Shown in pieces: positions 8,777 through 18,686 of a stretch of 64,000 nucleotides of DNA. The stretch is from NCBI GenBank assembly GCA_041743935.1, contig JBGTLU010000002.1:62001-126000 (forward strand), read 5' to 3'. Position numbers and translations under genes: made by a program. The stretch comes from JBGTLU01 sp041743935 (GTDB taxonomy: Bacteria > Bacteroidota > Bacteroidia > Sphingobacteriales > Sphingobacteriaceae). The notes under the pieces were generated by a model that saw only the letters and a list, made by a program, of their open reading frames with translations, searched no databases and was not told where the DNA came from. Every line of letters starts with the position of its first letter. Position 1 is the stretch's first letter.

Positions 8777-8797
8777 TCAAATAATGAAAATAGCTTA

Positions 8798-10972
8798 TTA
8801 TTTTAAAAACAACAACTCGCGGTACTTTGGTAAAGGCCATGCGCTATCGTCGATGATTAGTTCTAATTTATCCACATCGTAGCGGATGCTTTCGAAATAA
8901 GGTTTTACTTTTTCATCGTAGAAAATGGCTCTATCTCTAATATTCTCAATCACGTTTCCTTTTCTACGTGCATCTATCATAGCATCTACGTTATTTTTTA
9001 TGTTGCCAACCCGTTCGGATATTTCTTTGATCAAACTTACTTGGCTTTCGTATAATTTTTCGGCAATGCCTATTTCTTTTAATCCTCTCACGTTATCAAT
9101 CAACTTATTTAAATAGGTTAGAGAAGAAGGTATGATATAGCTGGTAGCCAAATCGCCCATTACTCTAGATTCTATTTGTAATTTTTTGATATAATTTTCT
9201 AAACGAATTTCGTGACGTGCATGAACTTCTCTTGGATTCAGGATATTTAATTTATCAAATAAATTTACTGTGCTATCTGTAACATAGGCATCCAATGATT
9301 TTGGGGTTGTTTTTATATTGGATAATCCGCGTGATTTTGCCTCTTTTTCCCATGCTTCACTATATCCGTTTCCTTCAAACCTAATGGCTTTGGACTCTTT
9401 AATGTATCCTTTTAAAATTTTTAAAATGGCCACATCTTTTTTCTCTCCTTTTTTAACTAAAGCGTCCACTTCTTTCTTGAAGCTGATTAATTGTTCGGCT
9501 AAAATGGCGTTTAAAACCGTCATTGGAGCAGCAGAATTGGCAGAAGAGCCAACTGCACGGAACTCAAATTTATTCCCTGTGAATGCAAAAGGAGAAGTAC
9601 GGTTACGATCAGTATTGTCTAATAATATCTGTGGGATTTTTGGAATATTTAATCCTAAAGCTCCTGGCGCATCTTTCTTTTTACTTACTCTAGAGCTTTC
9701 AATCTCATCTAAAACTTCGGATAATTGTGCACCTAAGAAAATAGAAATGATAGCCGGTGGTGCTTCGTTTGCACCTAACCGATGATCATTAGATACCGAT
9801 GCAATGCTTGCACGCAATAAATCAGCATGATTGTGAACAGCTTTAATGGTGTTAATAAAAAAGGTTAAGAACATTAAGTTGTTCTTTGGCGTTTTACCCG
9901 GCGAAAGCAAATTTTTACCGGTATTGGTAATCAACGACCAATTGTTGTGTTTACCCGAACCGTTTACTCCTGCAAATGGTTTTTCGTGAAATAGACACTT
10001 GAAATTATGGCGTGCAGCTACTTTATCCATCACGTCCATAAGTAATTGATTGTGGTCTATGGCCAAATTTATTTCTTCATAAATTGGAGCACACTCAAAT
10101 TGGCTTGGTGCTACTTCATTGTGGCGCGTTTTTAATGGTATGCCTAGTTTTAAGGAAGAAATTTCAAAATCTTGCATAAAGGCATACACTCTATCGGGTA
10201 TCGATCCAAAATAATGGTCTTCTAATTGTTGCCCGCGAGCAGGAGAGTGCCCAAAAAGAGTTCTTCCTCCCGAAACCAAATCTGGTCTGGCATTAAACAA
10301 TGCTTTGTCAACTAAAAAATATTCTTGCTCAATGCCCAAACTGGCGGTTACTTTATTAATGTTTTTATCAAAATATTGGCATACTGCAGTTGCTGCGGTA
10401 TCTAAAGCTGTTAAAGCTTTCAAAAGCGGGGTTTTATAATCTAATGCTTCGCCAGTATAGGAAACAAAAACGGTTGGAATACATAGGGTTTCACCCATTA
10501 TGAATGCAGGGGAGGATGGGTCCCAGGCAGTGTATCCACGCGCTTCAAACGTGTTTCTAATTCCACCATTCGGAAAACTGGATGCATCCGGCTCTTGTTG
10601 TGCTAACGCATCTCCACTAAATTTCTCAATGCCTTTTCCATCGGTTGTTGATTCAAAAAAAGAATCATGCTTTTCTGCAGTTGCTCCAGTTAATGGCTGA
10701 AACCAGTGGGTGTAATGTGTAACACCACGGGTCATGGCCCAAGTTTTCATACCAGTGGCAATTTGGTCGGCCATCTCTCTGTTAATTGGTGTCCCTTGGT
10801 CAATCGCACTTTTAACACTTAAGTATGCTTCTTTAGATAAAAACTCTTTCATCTTAGAACTATCAAAAACATTGACAGAAAAGATGTCGGAAATTTTGTT
10901 AGGGATCATTTTAGGAGCTTGTGGAGCTCTATTTAGCACTGTTTCGATAGCTTTAAAGCGAAGTAAGGTCAT
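8798..10972 (-). CDS. glnN: Glutamine synthetase type III
   Basis: 724-residue enzyme making glutamine from glutamate, ammonia and ATP in the cytosol; it is the long type III form (GSIII) typical of Bacteroidota, not the ~470-residue GSI. The N-terminal GSIII region starts MTLLRFKAIETVLNR. Catalytic-domain motifs include IEQEYFLVD near residue 220 and NGSGKHNNWS near residue 335, and a long helical C-terminal region follows (about 560-700). It is a single-gene unit with a promoter at 11011-11043 and a terminator at 8745-8776. As the main ammonia-assimilating enzyme it is probably nitrogen-regulated, but no operator was identified. Confidence 0.95.
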   Translation of the reverse strand: MTLLRFKAIETVLNRAPQAPKMIPNKISDIFSVNVFDSSKMKEFLSKEAYLSVKSAIDQGTPINREMADQIATGMKTWAMTRGVTHYTHWFQPLTGATAEKHDSFFESTTDGKGIEKFSGDALAQQEPDASSFPNGGIRNTFEARGYTAWDPSSPAFIMGETLCIPTVFVSYTGEALDYKTPLLKALTALDTAATAVCQYFDKNINKVTASLGIEQEYFLVDKALFNARPDLVSGGRTLFGHSPARGQQLEDHYFGSIPDRVYAFMQDFEISSLKLGIPLKTRHNEVAPSQFECAPIYEEINLAIDHNQLLMDVMDKVAARHNFKCLFHEKPFAGVNGSGKHNNWSLITNTGKNLLSPGKTPKNNLMFLTFFINTIKAVHNHADLLRASIASVSNDHRLGANEAPPAIISIFLGAQLSEVLDEIESSRVSKKKDAPGALGLNIPKIPQILLDNTDRNRTSPFAFTGNKFEFRAVGSSANSAAPMTVLNAILAEQLISFKKEVDALVKKGEKKDVAILKILKGYIKESKAIRFEGNGYSEAWEKEAKSRGLSNIKTTPKSLDAYVTDSTVNLFDKLNILNPREVHARHEIRLENYIKKLQIESRVMGDLATSYIIPSSLTYLNKLIDNVRGLKEIGIAEKLYESQVSLIKEISERVGNIKNNVDAMIDARRKGNVIENIRDRAIFYDEKVKPYFESIRYDVDKLELIIDDSAWPLPKYRELLFLK

Positions 10973-11010
10973 TTTTGGAGAAGTTTATCAGGTTATTAAC
11001 TAATTTGGAG

Positions 11011-11043
11011 CAAATGTAGTGTATGTTTTTATATATTTTCAAA
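11011..11043 (-). promoter_or_regulatory. Promoter of glnN
   Basis: On the minus strand: TTTG (11043-11040), a 21-bp spacer, then TACATTTG (11018-11011), an exact -7 match. The spacer is 2 bp longer than the ideal 19. The predicted leader is about 33 nt. Confidence 0.6.
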
Positions 11044-11198
11044 TATAATTATATAAATATTTCAAGATTTTGGTAAAAAGTGAGTGTATTTATGAAAAGT
11101 AGTATAAAAAATCATTAAATAATAGATATAATAGCTATTAAAATTGCCAAAACATTAGAAAATTAGATTTTCATGAATTTTTTACAGATAGGTAACAA

Positions 11199-11229
11199 TT
11201 TGCTTAGCGTAAAAGCATTACTACATTTG
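11199..11229 (+). promoter_or_regulatory. Consensus promoter of the flippase operon
   Basis: TTTG (11199-11202), exactly 19 bp, then TACATTTG (11222-11229): a full match to the Bacteroidota housekeeping promoter. Transcription would start near 11236, about 9 nt before the GTG start at 11245. Confidence 0.85.
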
Positions 11230-11244
11230 TTGTAACCAGAAATC

Positions 11245-12708
11245 GTGATAAAGCATTTCATACATAAGTTAAAATCAAATCAAGATTCCTTTTCTCTTTT
11301 TGCGGGAAATGGATTAGTGGTATTTTCTAATTTTGCTTTATTAGCTTTTCTTTCTTATGTATTGCCAATTACAGAGTATGGAAGTTACCGACAGCTTACT
11401 ACCTTTATTGTAATTGGAATTACCATCGGGTCGTTGGGTTTTTCGCAAGCGTTGTATTTTTTTCTCTCCAAAGCCAAAAACGATAAACAAGAACAATACA
11501 ATGTTATTAATGCTGCAAGAGCCTTAGTTCTGTTTGGAGCAATCACCTCTGTTTTTTGGATGTTTTTTTTGTTCGGATACTTTTCCATTGAGTTTAATAA
11601 CCCAATGTTCAATGATTTAGTTGGCTTTGGATTTTTGATTGCATTGGTAGGTATTTTACAATCCATAGAGTTAAACTCATTTCTATGTCTAAAAAAACTA
11701 CGATTTTACTTTGTAGGATTTCTTTGCATCACGGTAGTTCAATTTATTTTTCTTGCCTTTTGTTATTATTCGTCGGCACCAATTAACGATTATTTAACGG
11801 TTATTCTTTTAGCTAGTATTACGAGGTTGCTAGTAAATACTATTTACATCGAAAAGTATTTTGCCGGATGTAAAGTAAATGTTGTTTTAGAAAAATTGGC
11901 ACAGCTACTCCAGTATGCTTTACCTATTGGGCTTGGTATTATTTGCGGAACCATCATGCTGAATGCAGATAAAGTAATATTAATGCATTTTGAAACTTCG
12001 CCCGAAGCATTTGCTATTTTATCTAATGGAACTTTTGAAGTTCCATTAATTGCAAATTATTATTTGGCTTTTGCCACTGTTGCTTTACCCGCCATGATTT
12101 TGGCTTGGGAAAAAGGAGATATGAGACAAATGCATCATGTACGGCACCAATACATTCGCTTGGTTGCACCTGTTTTATTTCCTGTGGTTATTGGCTTTAT
12201 TATTTGGAGCGAAAGCCTCATTACATTACTATTTAGTTCTACTTATATAGAGAGTGCTAGTATCTTCGCTATTTTTTCTTTTATCACTTTAGTTAGATTT
12301 TGTAGTCACCACGATATTTTTTTAGCAAGTGGTAAAACCAAATTCATTTTATTGCTACAATTTATAGAAGTGCTAGTATTTATTTTTTTATGTTTTTGGT
12401 TGATAGAAAAATACGGAATCATGGGTGCGCCTATAGCGGCATTAATTACAAACTATGCTTATTTTATCGTTACAAGTATTATTAGTGCCAGAATTTCAAA
12501 AACTTCTATTTCTGCCTTATTTCCAAACAAATTTTTATTGCGAGTTATTTTTTCTGTTTTGGTGCCTACCTTTTTGATTTACACTTTAAACTATTTAGAT
12601 ATAGATGTAATTACTAATTATTGGTGGATGGGAATACCTATTTTTGCTGCGATTTATCTCTGTCTATTTTTCATTTTTATTAAAGATAAATCTTTGAATA
12701 ATGCTTAA
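11245..12708 (+). CDS. Polysaccharide biosynthesis flippase (Wzx/MATE-like)
   Basis: 487-residue protein that is hydrophobic throughout, with about 12-14 membrane helices, as in MOP-superfamily lipid-linked oligosaccharide flippases. The N-terminal part (GNGLVVFSNFALLAFLSYVLPITEYGSYRQL) has the family's usual opening, where a GxY motif follows the first helix. It likely moves an undecaprenyl-linked sugar across the inner membrane. Start is GTG 11245, supported by the consensus promoter just upstream. It overlaps the next gene by 8 bp, so the two are translationally coupled. No polymerase or full glycosyltransferase cluster is adjacent. Confidence 0.8.
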   Translation: MIKHFIHKLKSNQDSFSLFAGNGLVVFSNFALLAFLSYVLPITEYGSYRQLTTFIVIGITIGSLGFSQALYFFLSKAKNDKQEQYNVINAARALVLFGAITSVFWMFFLFGYFSIEFNNPMFNDLVGFGFLIALVGILQSIELNSFLCLKKLRFYFVGFLCITVVQFIFLAFCYYSSAPINDYLTVILLASITRLLVNTIYIEKYFAGCKVNVVLEKLAQLLQYALPIGLGIICGTIMLNADKVILMHFETSPEAFAILSNGTFEVPLIANYYLAFATVALPAMILAWEKGDMRQMHHVRHQYIRLVAPVLFPVVIGFIIWSESLITLLFSSTYIESASIFAIFSFITLVRFCSHHDIFLASGKTKFILLLQFIEVLVFIFLCFWLIEKYGIMGAPIAALITNYAYFIVTSIISARISKTSISALFPNKFLLRVIFSVLVPTFLIYTLNYLDIDVITNYWWMGIPIFAAIYLCLFFIFIKDKSLNNA

Positions 12709-13624
12709 AGAACTGAATAAGAATAGTTGGAAGGAATTTTGTAGTGCATCACATGGTGATATATTTACTGAACTTGAATTTATTCAAAATATAGAGAATG
12801 CAAGCGAAGTAAAAATTAAATATTTCGGATTTTATGCTGCTAATAAATTAGTTGCGGCTACTTGTTTACCCGAAAAAAATAACACGATAATTCATCCAAT
12901 TGATTTTTTATATACTCCGTTCGTAATAGATAATTCCATTAACCCAAACGTTATTAATGAATCTGTGCAGAAAGGTTTAGAAGAATTAAAGAAGAGATAT
13001 TCATCTATACTATTAAAATTTTCGCCAAAAATTATAGATATAAGAGCATTTAATTGGGCAGGTTTTACATCTGAAGTTAGATATACATATATACAGGATT
13101 TAGCCGCAATACATTACCATGATAGTGTAAATAAGAAAATAGACAAAGCATTAAATAATGATATAACTTTTTCTATAGGGGATAATAAAGAGAAATCGAT
13201 AGTATTAAATCTTAAAAAGTTAAATGAGTTTGGAATTTCAGCAAATCAAGTTAAATACATAGATCATCTTATTCATTCTTTATCTGAAGATGTATTACAA
13301 GATTATAATGCAATTTTTGAAGACCAAATAATAGCCAGTAATTTGATTTTAAAAGATGTTAATAATAAAATGGCTTATACTATTTTATTAGCATCAGATA
13401 AACAATTTCAGAAATTAGGATCAGATGTAGCCTTGTATGATTATTTTTTCAAGAAGTTAGCGGAGCAAGGAATACAGAAAGTGGATTTATGTGGTGCAAA
13501 CATGAAAAGTATTGCTGCTTTTAAATCCTCATTTAATCCCGAATTGAAGTCTTATTATATAGTAAGGTATGATAAACCTATTCGTAAATTAATTAAATCT
13601 ATAAAAGGATTAATTAAACCTTAA
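12701..13624 (+). CDS. FemAB/GNAT-like protein of unknown substrate
   Basis: 307 residues, overlapping the flippase gene by 8 bp. Its C-terminal half has a pattern (residues ~235-295: a helix reading SDVALYDYFFKKLAEQG, then KVDLCGANMKSIAAFKSSFNPELKSYY) typical of the GNAT-fold acyltransferases in the FemAB/BioF2-like group, in which the last motif is the nucleotide or tRNA-product-facing end. The N-terminal half also has a first GNAT-like repeat. Codon use is strongly AT-biased (many ATA, AAA, TTA) and differs from the neighbours. With the flippase it may modify or transfer an aminoacyl or acyl group onto a surface glycan; this is inference. Function unproven. Confidence 0.55.
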   Translation: MLKELNKNSWKEFCSASHGDIFTELEFIQNIENASEVKIKYFGFYAANKLVAATCLPEKNNTIIHPIDFLYTPFVIDNSINPNVINESVQKGLEELKKRYSSILLKFSPKIIDIRAFNWAGFTSEVRYTYIQDLAAIHYHDSVNKKIDKALNNDITFSIGDNKEKSIVLNLKKLNEFGISANQVKYIDHLIHSLSEDVLQDYNAIFEDQIIASNLILKDVNNKMAYTILLASDKQFQKLGSDVALYDYFFKKLAEQGIQKVDLCGANMKSIAAFKSSFNPELKSYYIVRYDKPIRKLIKSIKGLIKP

Positions 13625-16600
13625 CGCATTATATAAATTTTGCCAAATTCTTTTTCAACAAACCTATCAGCAGCGGTTTGTCGTTTATTAACTGCATTGC
13701 CTTCGCTGTCTTTAGTTATTACCCTATAAAAATAAACTCCATTAGCTAATCTATCACCAAATTGATCGGTACCATCCCAGGCAAATTGAGTGATATTATT
13801 TCCAATGTTTATTTGACCTAATTCATCTTTAAAAATTTCTCTTACAACTTTACCGCTAATGGTCATTATTTGTATTTTAATATTCTCTGGTACGGTAGAG
13901 CCAGTAACTGTAAAAACAAAACGAGTAGAGGTACTAAAAGGATTTGGATACGGATAAAAATTAGTAATTGCAGCTTCGTTTACTACTTCAAAATTTATTT
14001 GATAATCATTCTGAGTATTGGAATTCCCACTGGCATCTTTTGCTCTAACACGTAATGTATACATGCCATCCGAAGAAAAATTGGGTCGGTAGTTTATAGA
14101 TACTTTATTGTTATTTGTATTGGTAGCTGGAGTAAAAATTAACTCTCCGGCGGAATAACTAATTAGACTAAAGCTCTGCTGATTTGGTTTTTTTATCCAT
14201 ACCTGAATGCTTGCAGTATCGTTTAATAATAAAAATTTATTTTCGTCGGTATTTGTTATTAAAATATCAGGTTTAGAAGAAATTAATTCACCATTAATTA
14301 TTCTTCTTCCATCAAAAGCAACATCTAATATTGGTTCTCTAATATCTTTTTGTACTAAAAAAGGAATCGGAATAAAATTATTTGATTCAATTAAATCTTT
14401 TCCATTTTTAGGTTCAATTCTAAAATTAAAAACATTATTTCCGGATAAATTACGTGTATCAACAGAAACATTTGCCACAATACTTTGCCCAGCAGGTAAT
14501 GGAGCAAATTTTTTGGCAATGGCATTAATCTTACCGGTTTGGGTACTAATTTCATAGCTAGCAAAAAGAGAATCCGTAGTACTTGTGCCGATGTTTTTAT
14601 AGGCAATTTTAATATTTAATGAATCTCCTTCATCCAGTTTAGCAGCCTTAAATGCAAATAGAGCATCGGGATCTAAAGTACCTTCGGGAAATGGAGTATA
14701 GTTTACCCGTAAAAAGTTAAATTTTGCAGGTGTTCTATTTACGGCATCTATAAAATTTACTCTAAAACGAATAAAAGGAAAATTGGATGCAGAAATTCCG
14801 GATATATCCACCGAATCTGGCGGTAAATTAGAAATTAAAATATTTTCTGTACCGACATTATTTATTCCAATAATATCTAATCTAACCGAATCTGAAGGTT
14901 GTTTTTTAAAATTGTAAAAAGCTTTATCCCAATTTATTGCTGGACCAATACGTTGCGTAATTAATGTGCCTCTATCAAATAGTCCATTATAATATCTTTC
15001 TGCAAAAATTTCTTGTTCGAGCGGTGGAATTGCAGAGTTAGGGTCGGCGGTTAATTCAAAAGCTGTACCGGGTGCATTTCCTTTATTTGTAAAGAATAAA
15101 TAAGGATGTCTATTTGGGATATTTCTGATTTTAGTACAACCTATTTGTTCAAATGCTTGGTATAATTCTTCGGGTAAATTGATCAAATTAATATTTCTAC
15201 CATTATGACCAAATACATGAAATCCTTCTGGAATGGAGTTCAAGTAAAAGATTAAAGAATCTCTATCGGCTGCTAGGTTTAAATCGAAATAAAACTGACC
15301 ACTATAAATATTGGGGTTGAAAGGAAAGGATGCTGTATTTGCAAACCTATTATAACTGCTTGGATATGAATATCGTTGTAAGGTTACCGGATTTAAAGCC
15401 ATAATGGTAAACCCAGTAAACTCGCGGTTAAATGAAACCGGAAATAAATTATCAAACCGAATAGTTCTGGTTGAAGTGCTTGGGTGAGCATCTCCGTAAG
15501 TTAACATGGTTACATGTAAAATATTATCTACAAACTCTATTTCGGAATTTGAGGTATTAATTTTTATATTATTTAAATCGGCATCACCAATTTGATTTTT
15601 ATTTGCACTAAATCCGGATATAGTAGATAAATAAGTAAAAGAATTTTCTTGCCAATTTTCGCCCGGATTTTGAGGATCTTCAACTCTAACTCTCCAATAA
15701 TACGTTCTATTTAGCTCTAGAACAATGCCATTATTCCAAGTAGCGGTAAAACCAGCTGGAAAAGCTCCTGACGTTTTTTTGAAAGAGGAATTATAAGTTT
15801 TAACTGTATCTATCTCAAAATAATAAATCTGATTTCTGTTAAATATATCAGAAGATTGTGCAATTAATTCCACTACATTTTTATTGACGGTTCCGTTAGT
15901 TATTGGAAAAATAGGTAGTACCGTGTTAGAGGGAATAAATACATTGAACTGAATTCTGTTGTTAAGTAAATTTAATTCTTCAATGGTATTTTTTGGGTTT
16001 AATATTATCTCGAAAGTATTGTTTCCTGCTGTTTTTAAATCGGACGATTTAATAGTAAAAAATAAGGTATCGGTATTTAATATTGGTTTATATTTCTGCG
16101 ATGGATATTCTATTACAGAATTATCTGGCAGGGTTCTTCTTACCGAAATTTCTAAACTATCTGTAATAGCCAATCCAAGATTTTGAACTGTAAATTGTAC
16201 CTCGAAAGAATCGGATAAAGCATTAAAATTATCTGTAGTAATAGAAGCAGAATTATCAGTAAAATAATAATCGGGCTTAGATGGGGAATAAAATTTTATA
16301 GCTGGGTCTCCTTGCAATAAAAACATTCTGGATTGAGAATTATTTATTGGATCATTAATGTTTTGAAATTGACGTATGGTTTCTTTTATAATTTTTCCGA
16401 ATGAATTTCCGTAATTATTTTTAAAAGCCACATTAAATAAAATTCTAGAATATTGTCCCAAATAGTTGGTGTATCCTAAACTAGTATGTGCTAACCAAGC
16501 AATTGGGCCAGATTGTTTACGAAACATGTAAAACTCACCCATGGATTCGTTTACAAACGGGTTTCCATTGCTACATCCATGAAAAATAAAGATTGGATAT

Positions 16601-18564
16601 CTGCCTATATTCTGTAAATCTTCTGGTGTTCCAAAATCAATTTCGGTGTTTACGGTGGTGCCGTGCCCAAAATAAACATAAGCTCCAATTCCACGATTTA
16701 TCGTCTGGATTAAAGTTTCTTTCAACCGGTTAGTTGTTGGCGACGTTACGTTTTTAAAGAAATTTAAAGACCTGCTTCCTAATTTTATTCCTTCAGAAAT
16801 TTGAGAATAACTCCTAATATTATTGGTAAATAAATTATTTTCGAAAGCGGTAAAACCTCCACTCACAAAAGCAAAATCTTTTCTCCAAATAGAATCTGGT
16901 TGTTGGTTGTATTCTTTTAATTTTTCGAGGTAATTTACCACTTCTGCATTGGTAGTTGCAGCCAATCTGCCGGTTGCAAGGGCGGGCTCCAATAATGTTC
17001 CATCTAATCCGGATGTAAATAAATAATCAGATGGTGGCACCCCTACAGAAGGCACCAAATTTTGACGGTAAAAAGTACTGTTTCTTAGTCTATCGGTTTG
17101 CTGACCTTTACCTAACAGCATTAAATATTCTGGTTTAATATTTCCTTGCTCCAACAAATACTTAGCTAAACGCCTAATAGCAAGTGGATGATGTTGGCCA
17201 AAAGTAAATTGATCATATAAATCATCAGAATAAACTAACAGTGTTTTAAAACCAGTTTCATTTCTGTAATTGCGATATTGCTCTGCAGAATTTTGTAACG
17301 ATTTATGGCTTACCAATACAAAATCAAAAGGGGTGGATGTAATGTTTGGGAAAGATAAATAACGTTTAGTAATTTCTAAAACCGACCTAAATTCGGTGCT
17401 ATCTGTTAAAAATAATTCTTTCTTATTTCCAGCATTTGGTACAATTATATTAAAAGTAGTTCCTGTTGCTGTTCCTTTTATCCGTATGCCGTTGGTTAAA
17501 TCAAAAACTACCACATTGTTTGAACTAACCGAAGTAAACTCAAGATGCGATTTATTTCCGGGCTTCAATCCCACAAAATCAAACAAAAAAGTTTTGGTGT
17601 TAAATAGATTGAAATTTCGGGGATAGATTAATTCTATATGTGAAACTGCATTAAAACTACTTGCGGCACCTAAATCATTGATGTTTTGGTAACGAATAAA
17701 GGTATTACTTGCGCCAATTGTATTGGCAGGGAGTTGTTTCTGAACGTCTACCCTCACAAAACCGCGGTAAGTTGTATCGGCAATTTGGGTAAAAGTGGCG
17801 TTGCTAGTTGGGGCAGCCAAAATTCGAATGTGGTGATTAAATGGTCCGTTGGATGAAGCATTAGACCTGCCATACAAAACTGTACGAAGCAAAGGGGATG
17901 GTCCGTTGGCAAAATACCCCAAGCTTTCTACCGAGCGATTTTGCGTGGTGCCTAAGCCAAACTGTGTGCCTAAATATCCTTCACCAACCGTATATTCAGA
18001 TAAGGTTAAGGCTTCGGCGGTTACACTTTCTCCTCTAAAATAAGCCTCTGTAAATACTGCTACCGACCTATGTATGAAAAACTCTTCTTTAACAATGGAA
18101 TAATCTATGTCTGAAAAATTCAAATATCTTTTTCCTGGTTGATTTTGGGATACGGTAAGGAAATAAATGGCCGTATCACTTACCATGCTGTGAAAATCGT
18201 GTGGTTGTGCGCTTTGCGGAGTGTAAAGTTCCTTATCTAGTTTCCCATCGTGTTTTCTTCCAAAAAATTCAATGAAATCGGTGCTATTAAAAACACCATC
18301 CTGTTCTCCTACAATCCGGATATTTTCTTCTTTACCATCTTTAAATAATTGGATATTTTTAGGATTTACAGTATTTACTGGGAAACCTGCAGCTTGCAAT
18401 TCATTAAAAGTAATTCGGTAGATGCCATTTTGTGTTACTTTTATCCGATAATAGTCGTTTCCTTGTTTAATCCACTCATTGCCATAATTTAACTGACCAA
18501 AGCAAAGTATGGGCAGAAAAAATAATAGTAAACTGAATATAGTTGAGGAAACGTTTTTGGGCAT
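13621..18564 (-). CDS. PorU2-like T9SS-associated C25-family peptidase
   Basis: 1647 residues. Signal peptide 1-23; an N-terminal beta-rich region; a gingipain-like C25 domain about 400-760 with the catalytic pair His in YFGHG near residue 633 and Cys in FHGCSNGNP near residue 664. CARDB/Ig-like repeats follow (about 800-1500), and a C-terminal FlgD-like/T9SS-type domain (YPYPNPFSTSTRFVF to the end KIYIMR). Similar long proteins in Bacteroidota are annotated as putative sortase PorU2. PorU itself trims sorting domains and links cargo to A-LPS. Its own C-terminal domain suggests that it too is a secretion client. It overlaps the convergent gene at 12701-13624 by 4 bp. Start ATG 18564 gives the signal peptide. 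Confidence 0.75.
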   Translation of the reverse strand: MPKNVSSTIFSLLLFFLPILCFGQLNYGNEWIKQGNDYYRIKVTQNGIYRITFNELQAAGFPVNTVNPKNIQLFKDGKEENIRIVGEQDGVFNSTDFIEFFGRKHDGKLDKELYTPQSAQPHDFHSMVSDTAIYFLTVSQNQPGKRYLNFSDIDYSIVKEEFFIHRSVAVFTEAYFRGESVTAEALTLSEYTVGEGYLGTQFGLGTTQNRSVESLGYFANGPSPLLRTVLYGRSNASSNGPFNHHIRILAAPTSNATFTQIADTTYRGFVRVDVQKQLPANTIGASNTFIRYQNINDLGAASSFNAVSHIELIYPRNFNLFNTKTFLFDFVGLKPGNKSHLEFTSVSSNNVVVFDLTNGIRIKGTATGTTFNIIVPNAGNKKELFLTDSTEFRSVLEITKRYLSFPNITSTPFDFVLVSHKSLQNSAEQYRNYRNETGFKTLLVYSDDLYDQFTFGQHHPLAIRRLAKYLLEQGNIKPEYLMLLGKGQQTDRLRNSTFYRQNLVPSVGVPPSDYLFTSGLDGTLLEPALATGRLAATTNAEVVNYLEKLKEYNQQPDSIWRKDFAFVSGGFTAFENNLFTNNIRSYSQISEGIKLGSRSLNFFKNVTSPTTNRLKETLIQTINRGIGAYVYFGHGTTVNTEIDFGTPEDLQNIGRYPIFIFHGCSNGNPFVNESMGEFYMFRKQSGPIAWLAHTSLGYTNYLGQYSRILFNVAFKNNYGNSFGKIIKETIRQFQNINDPINNSQSRMFLLQGDPAIKFYSPSKPDYYFTDNSASITTDNFNALSDSFEVQFTVQNLGLAITDSLEISVRRTLPDNSVIEYPSQKYKPILNTDTLFFTIKSSDLKTAGNNTFEIILNPKNTIEELNLLNNRIQFNVFIPSNTVLPIFPITNGTVNKNVVELIAQSSDIFNRNQIYYFEIDTVKTYNSSFKKTSGAFPAGFTATWNNGIVLELNRTYYWRVRVEDPQNPGENWQENSFTYLSTISGFSANKNQIGDADLNNIKINTSNSEIEFVDNILHVTMLTYGDAHPSTSTRTIRFDNLFPVSFNREFTGFTIMALNPVTLQRYSYPSSYNRFANTASFPFNPNIYSGQFYFDLNLAADRDSLIFYLNSIPEGFHVFGHNGRNINLINLPEELYQAFEQIGCTKIRNIPNRHPYLFFTNKGNAPGTAFELTADPNSAIPPLEQEIFAERYYNGLFDRGTLITQRIGPAINWDKAFYNFKKQPSDSVRLDIIGINNVGTENILISNLPPDSVDISGISASNFPFIRFRVNFIDAVNRTPAKFNFLRVNYTPFPEGTLDPDALFAFKAAKLDEGDSLNIKIAYKNIGTSTTDSLFASYEISTQTGKINAIAKKFAPLPAGQSIVANVSVDTRNLSGNNVFNFRIEPKNGKDLIESNNFIPIPFLVQKDIREPILDVAFDGRRIINGELISSKPDILITNTDENKFLLLNDTASIQVWIKKPNQQSFSLISYSAGELIFTPATNTNNNKVSINYRPNFSSDGMYTLRVRAKDASGNSNTQNDYQINFEVVNEAAITNFYPYPNPFSTSTRFVFTVTGSTVPENIKIQIMTISGKVVREIFKDELGQINIGNNITQFAWDGTDQFGDRLANGVYFYRVITKDSEGNAVNKRQTAADRFVEKEFGKIYIMR

Positions 18565-18630
18565 ACAGGTGGTTAGAACTTAAACATACGAAAATAAACA
18601 ATCTGTGTTAAGTATTTATTATCAATCCGA

Positions 18631-18661
18631 TTTGCAGCCTCTAGCTAATTAATTAATTTTG
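18631..18661 (+). promoter_or_regulatory. Consensus promoter of purL
   Basis: TTTG (18631-18634), exactly 19 bp, then TAATTTTG (18654-18661): full consensus. Predicted transcription start near 18668, a ~19-nt leader before TTG 18687. No PurR-type operator is evident. Confidence 0.85.
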
Positions 18662-18686
18662 TGAACGAAAACCAACACCAATCATT

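Noticed and set aside
9318..9785. A 155-codon plus-strand frame inside glnN
   Set aside because: It is antisense to well-supported glutamine synthetase motifs and has no domain of its own.
14207..14557. A 116-codon plus-strand frame inside the PorU2-like gene
   Set aside because: Antisense to a conserved coding region; no start signal or homology.
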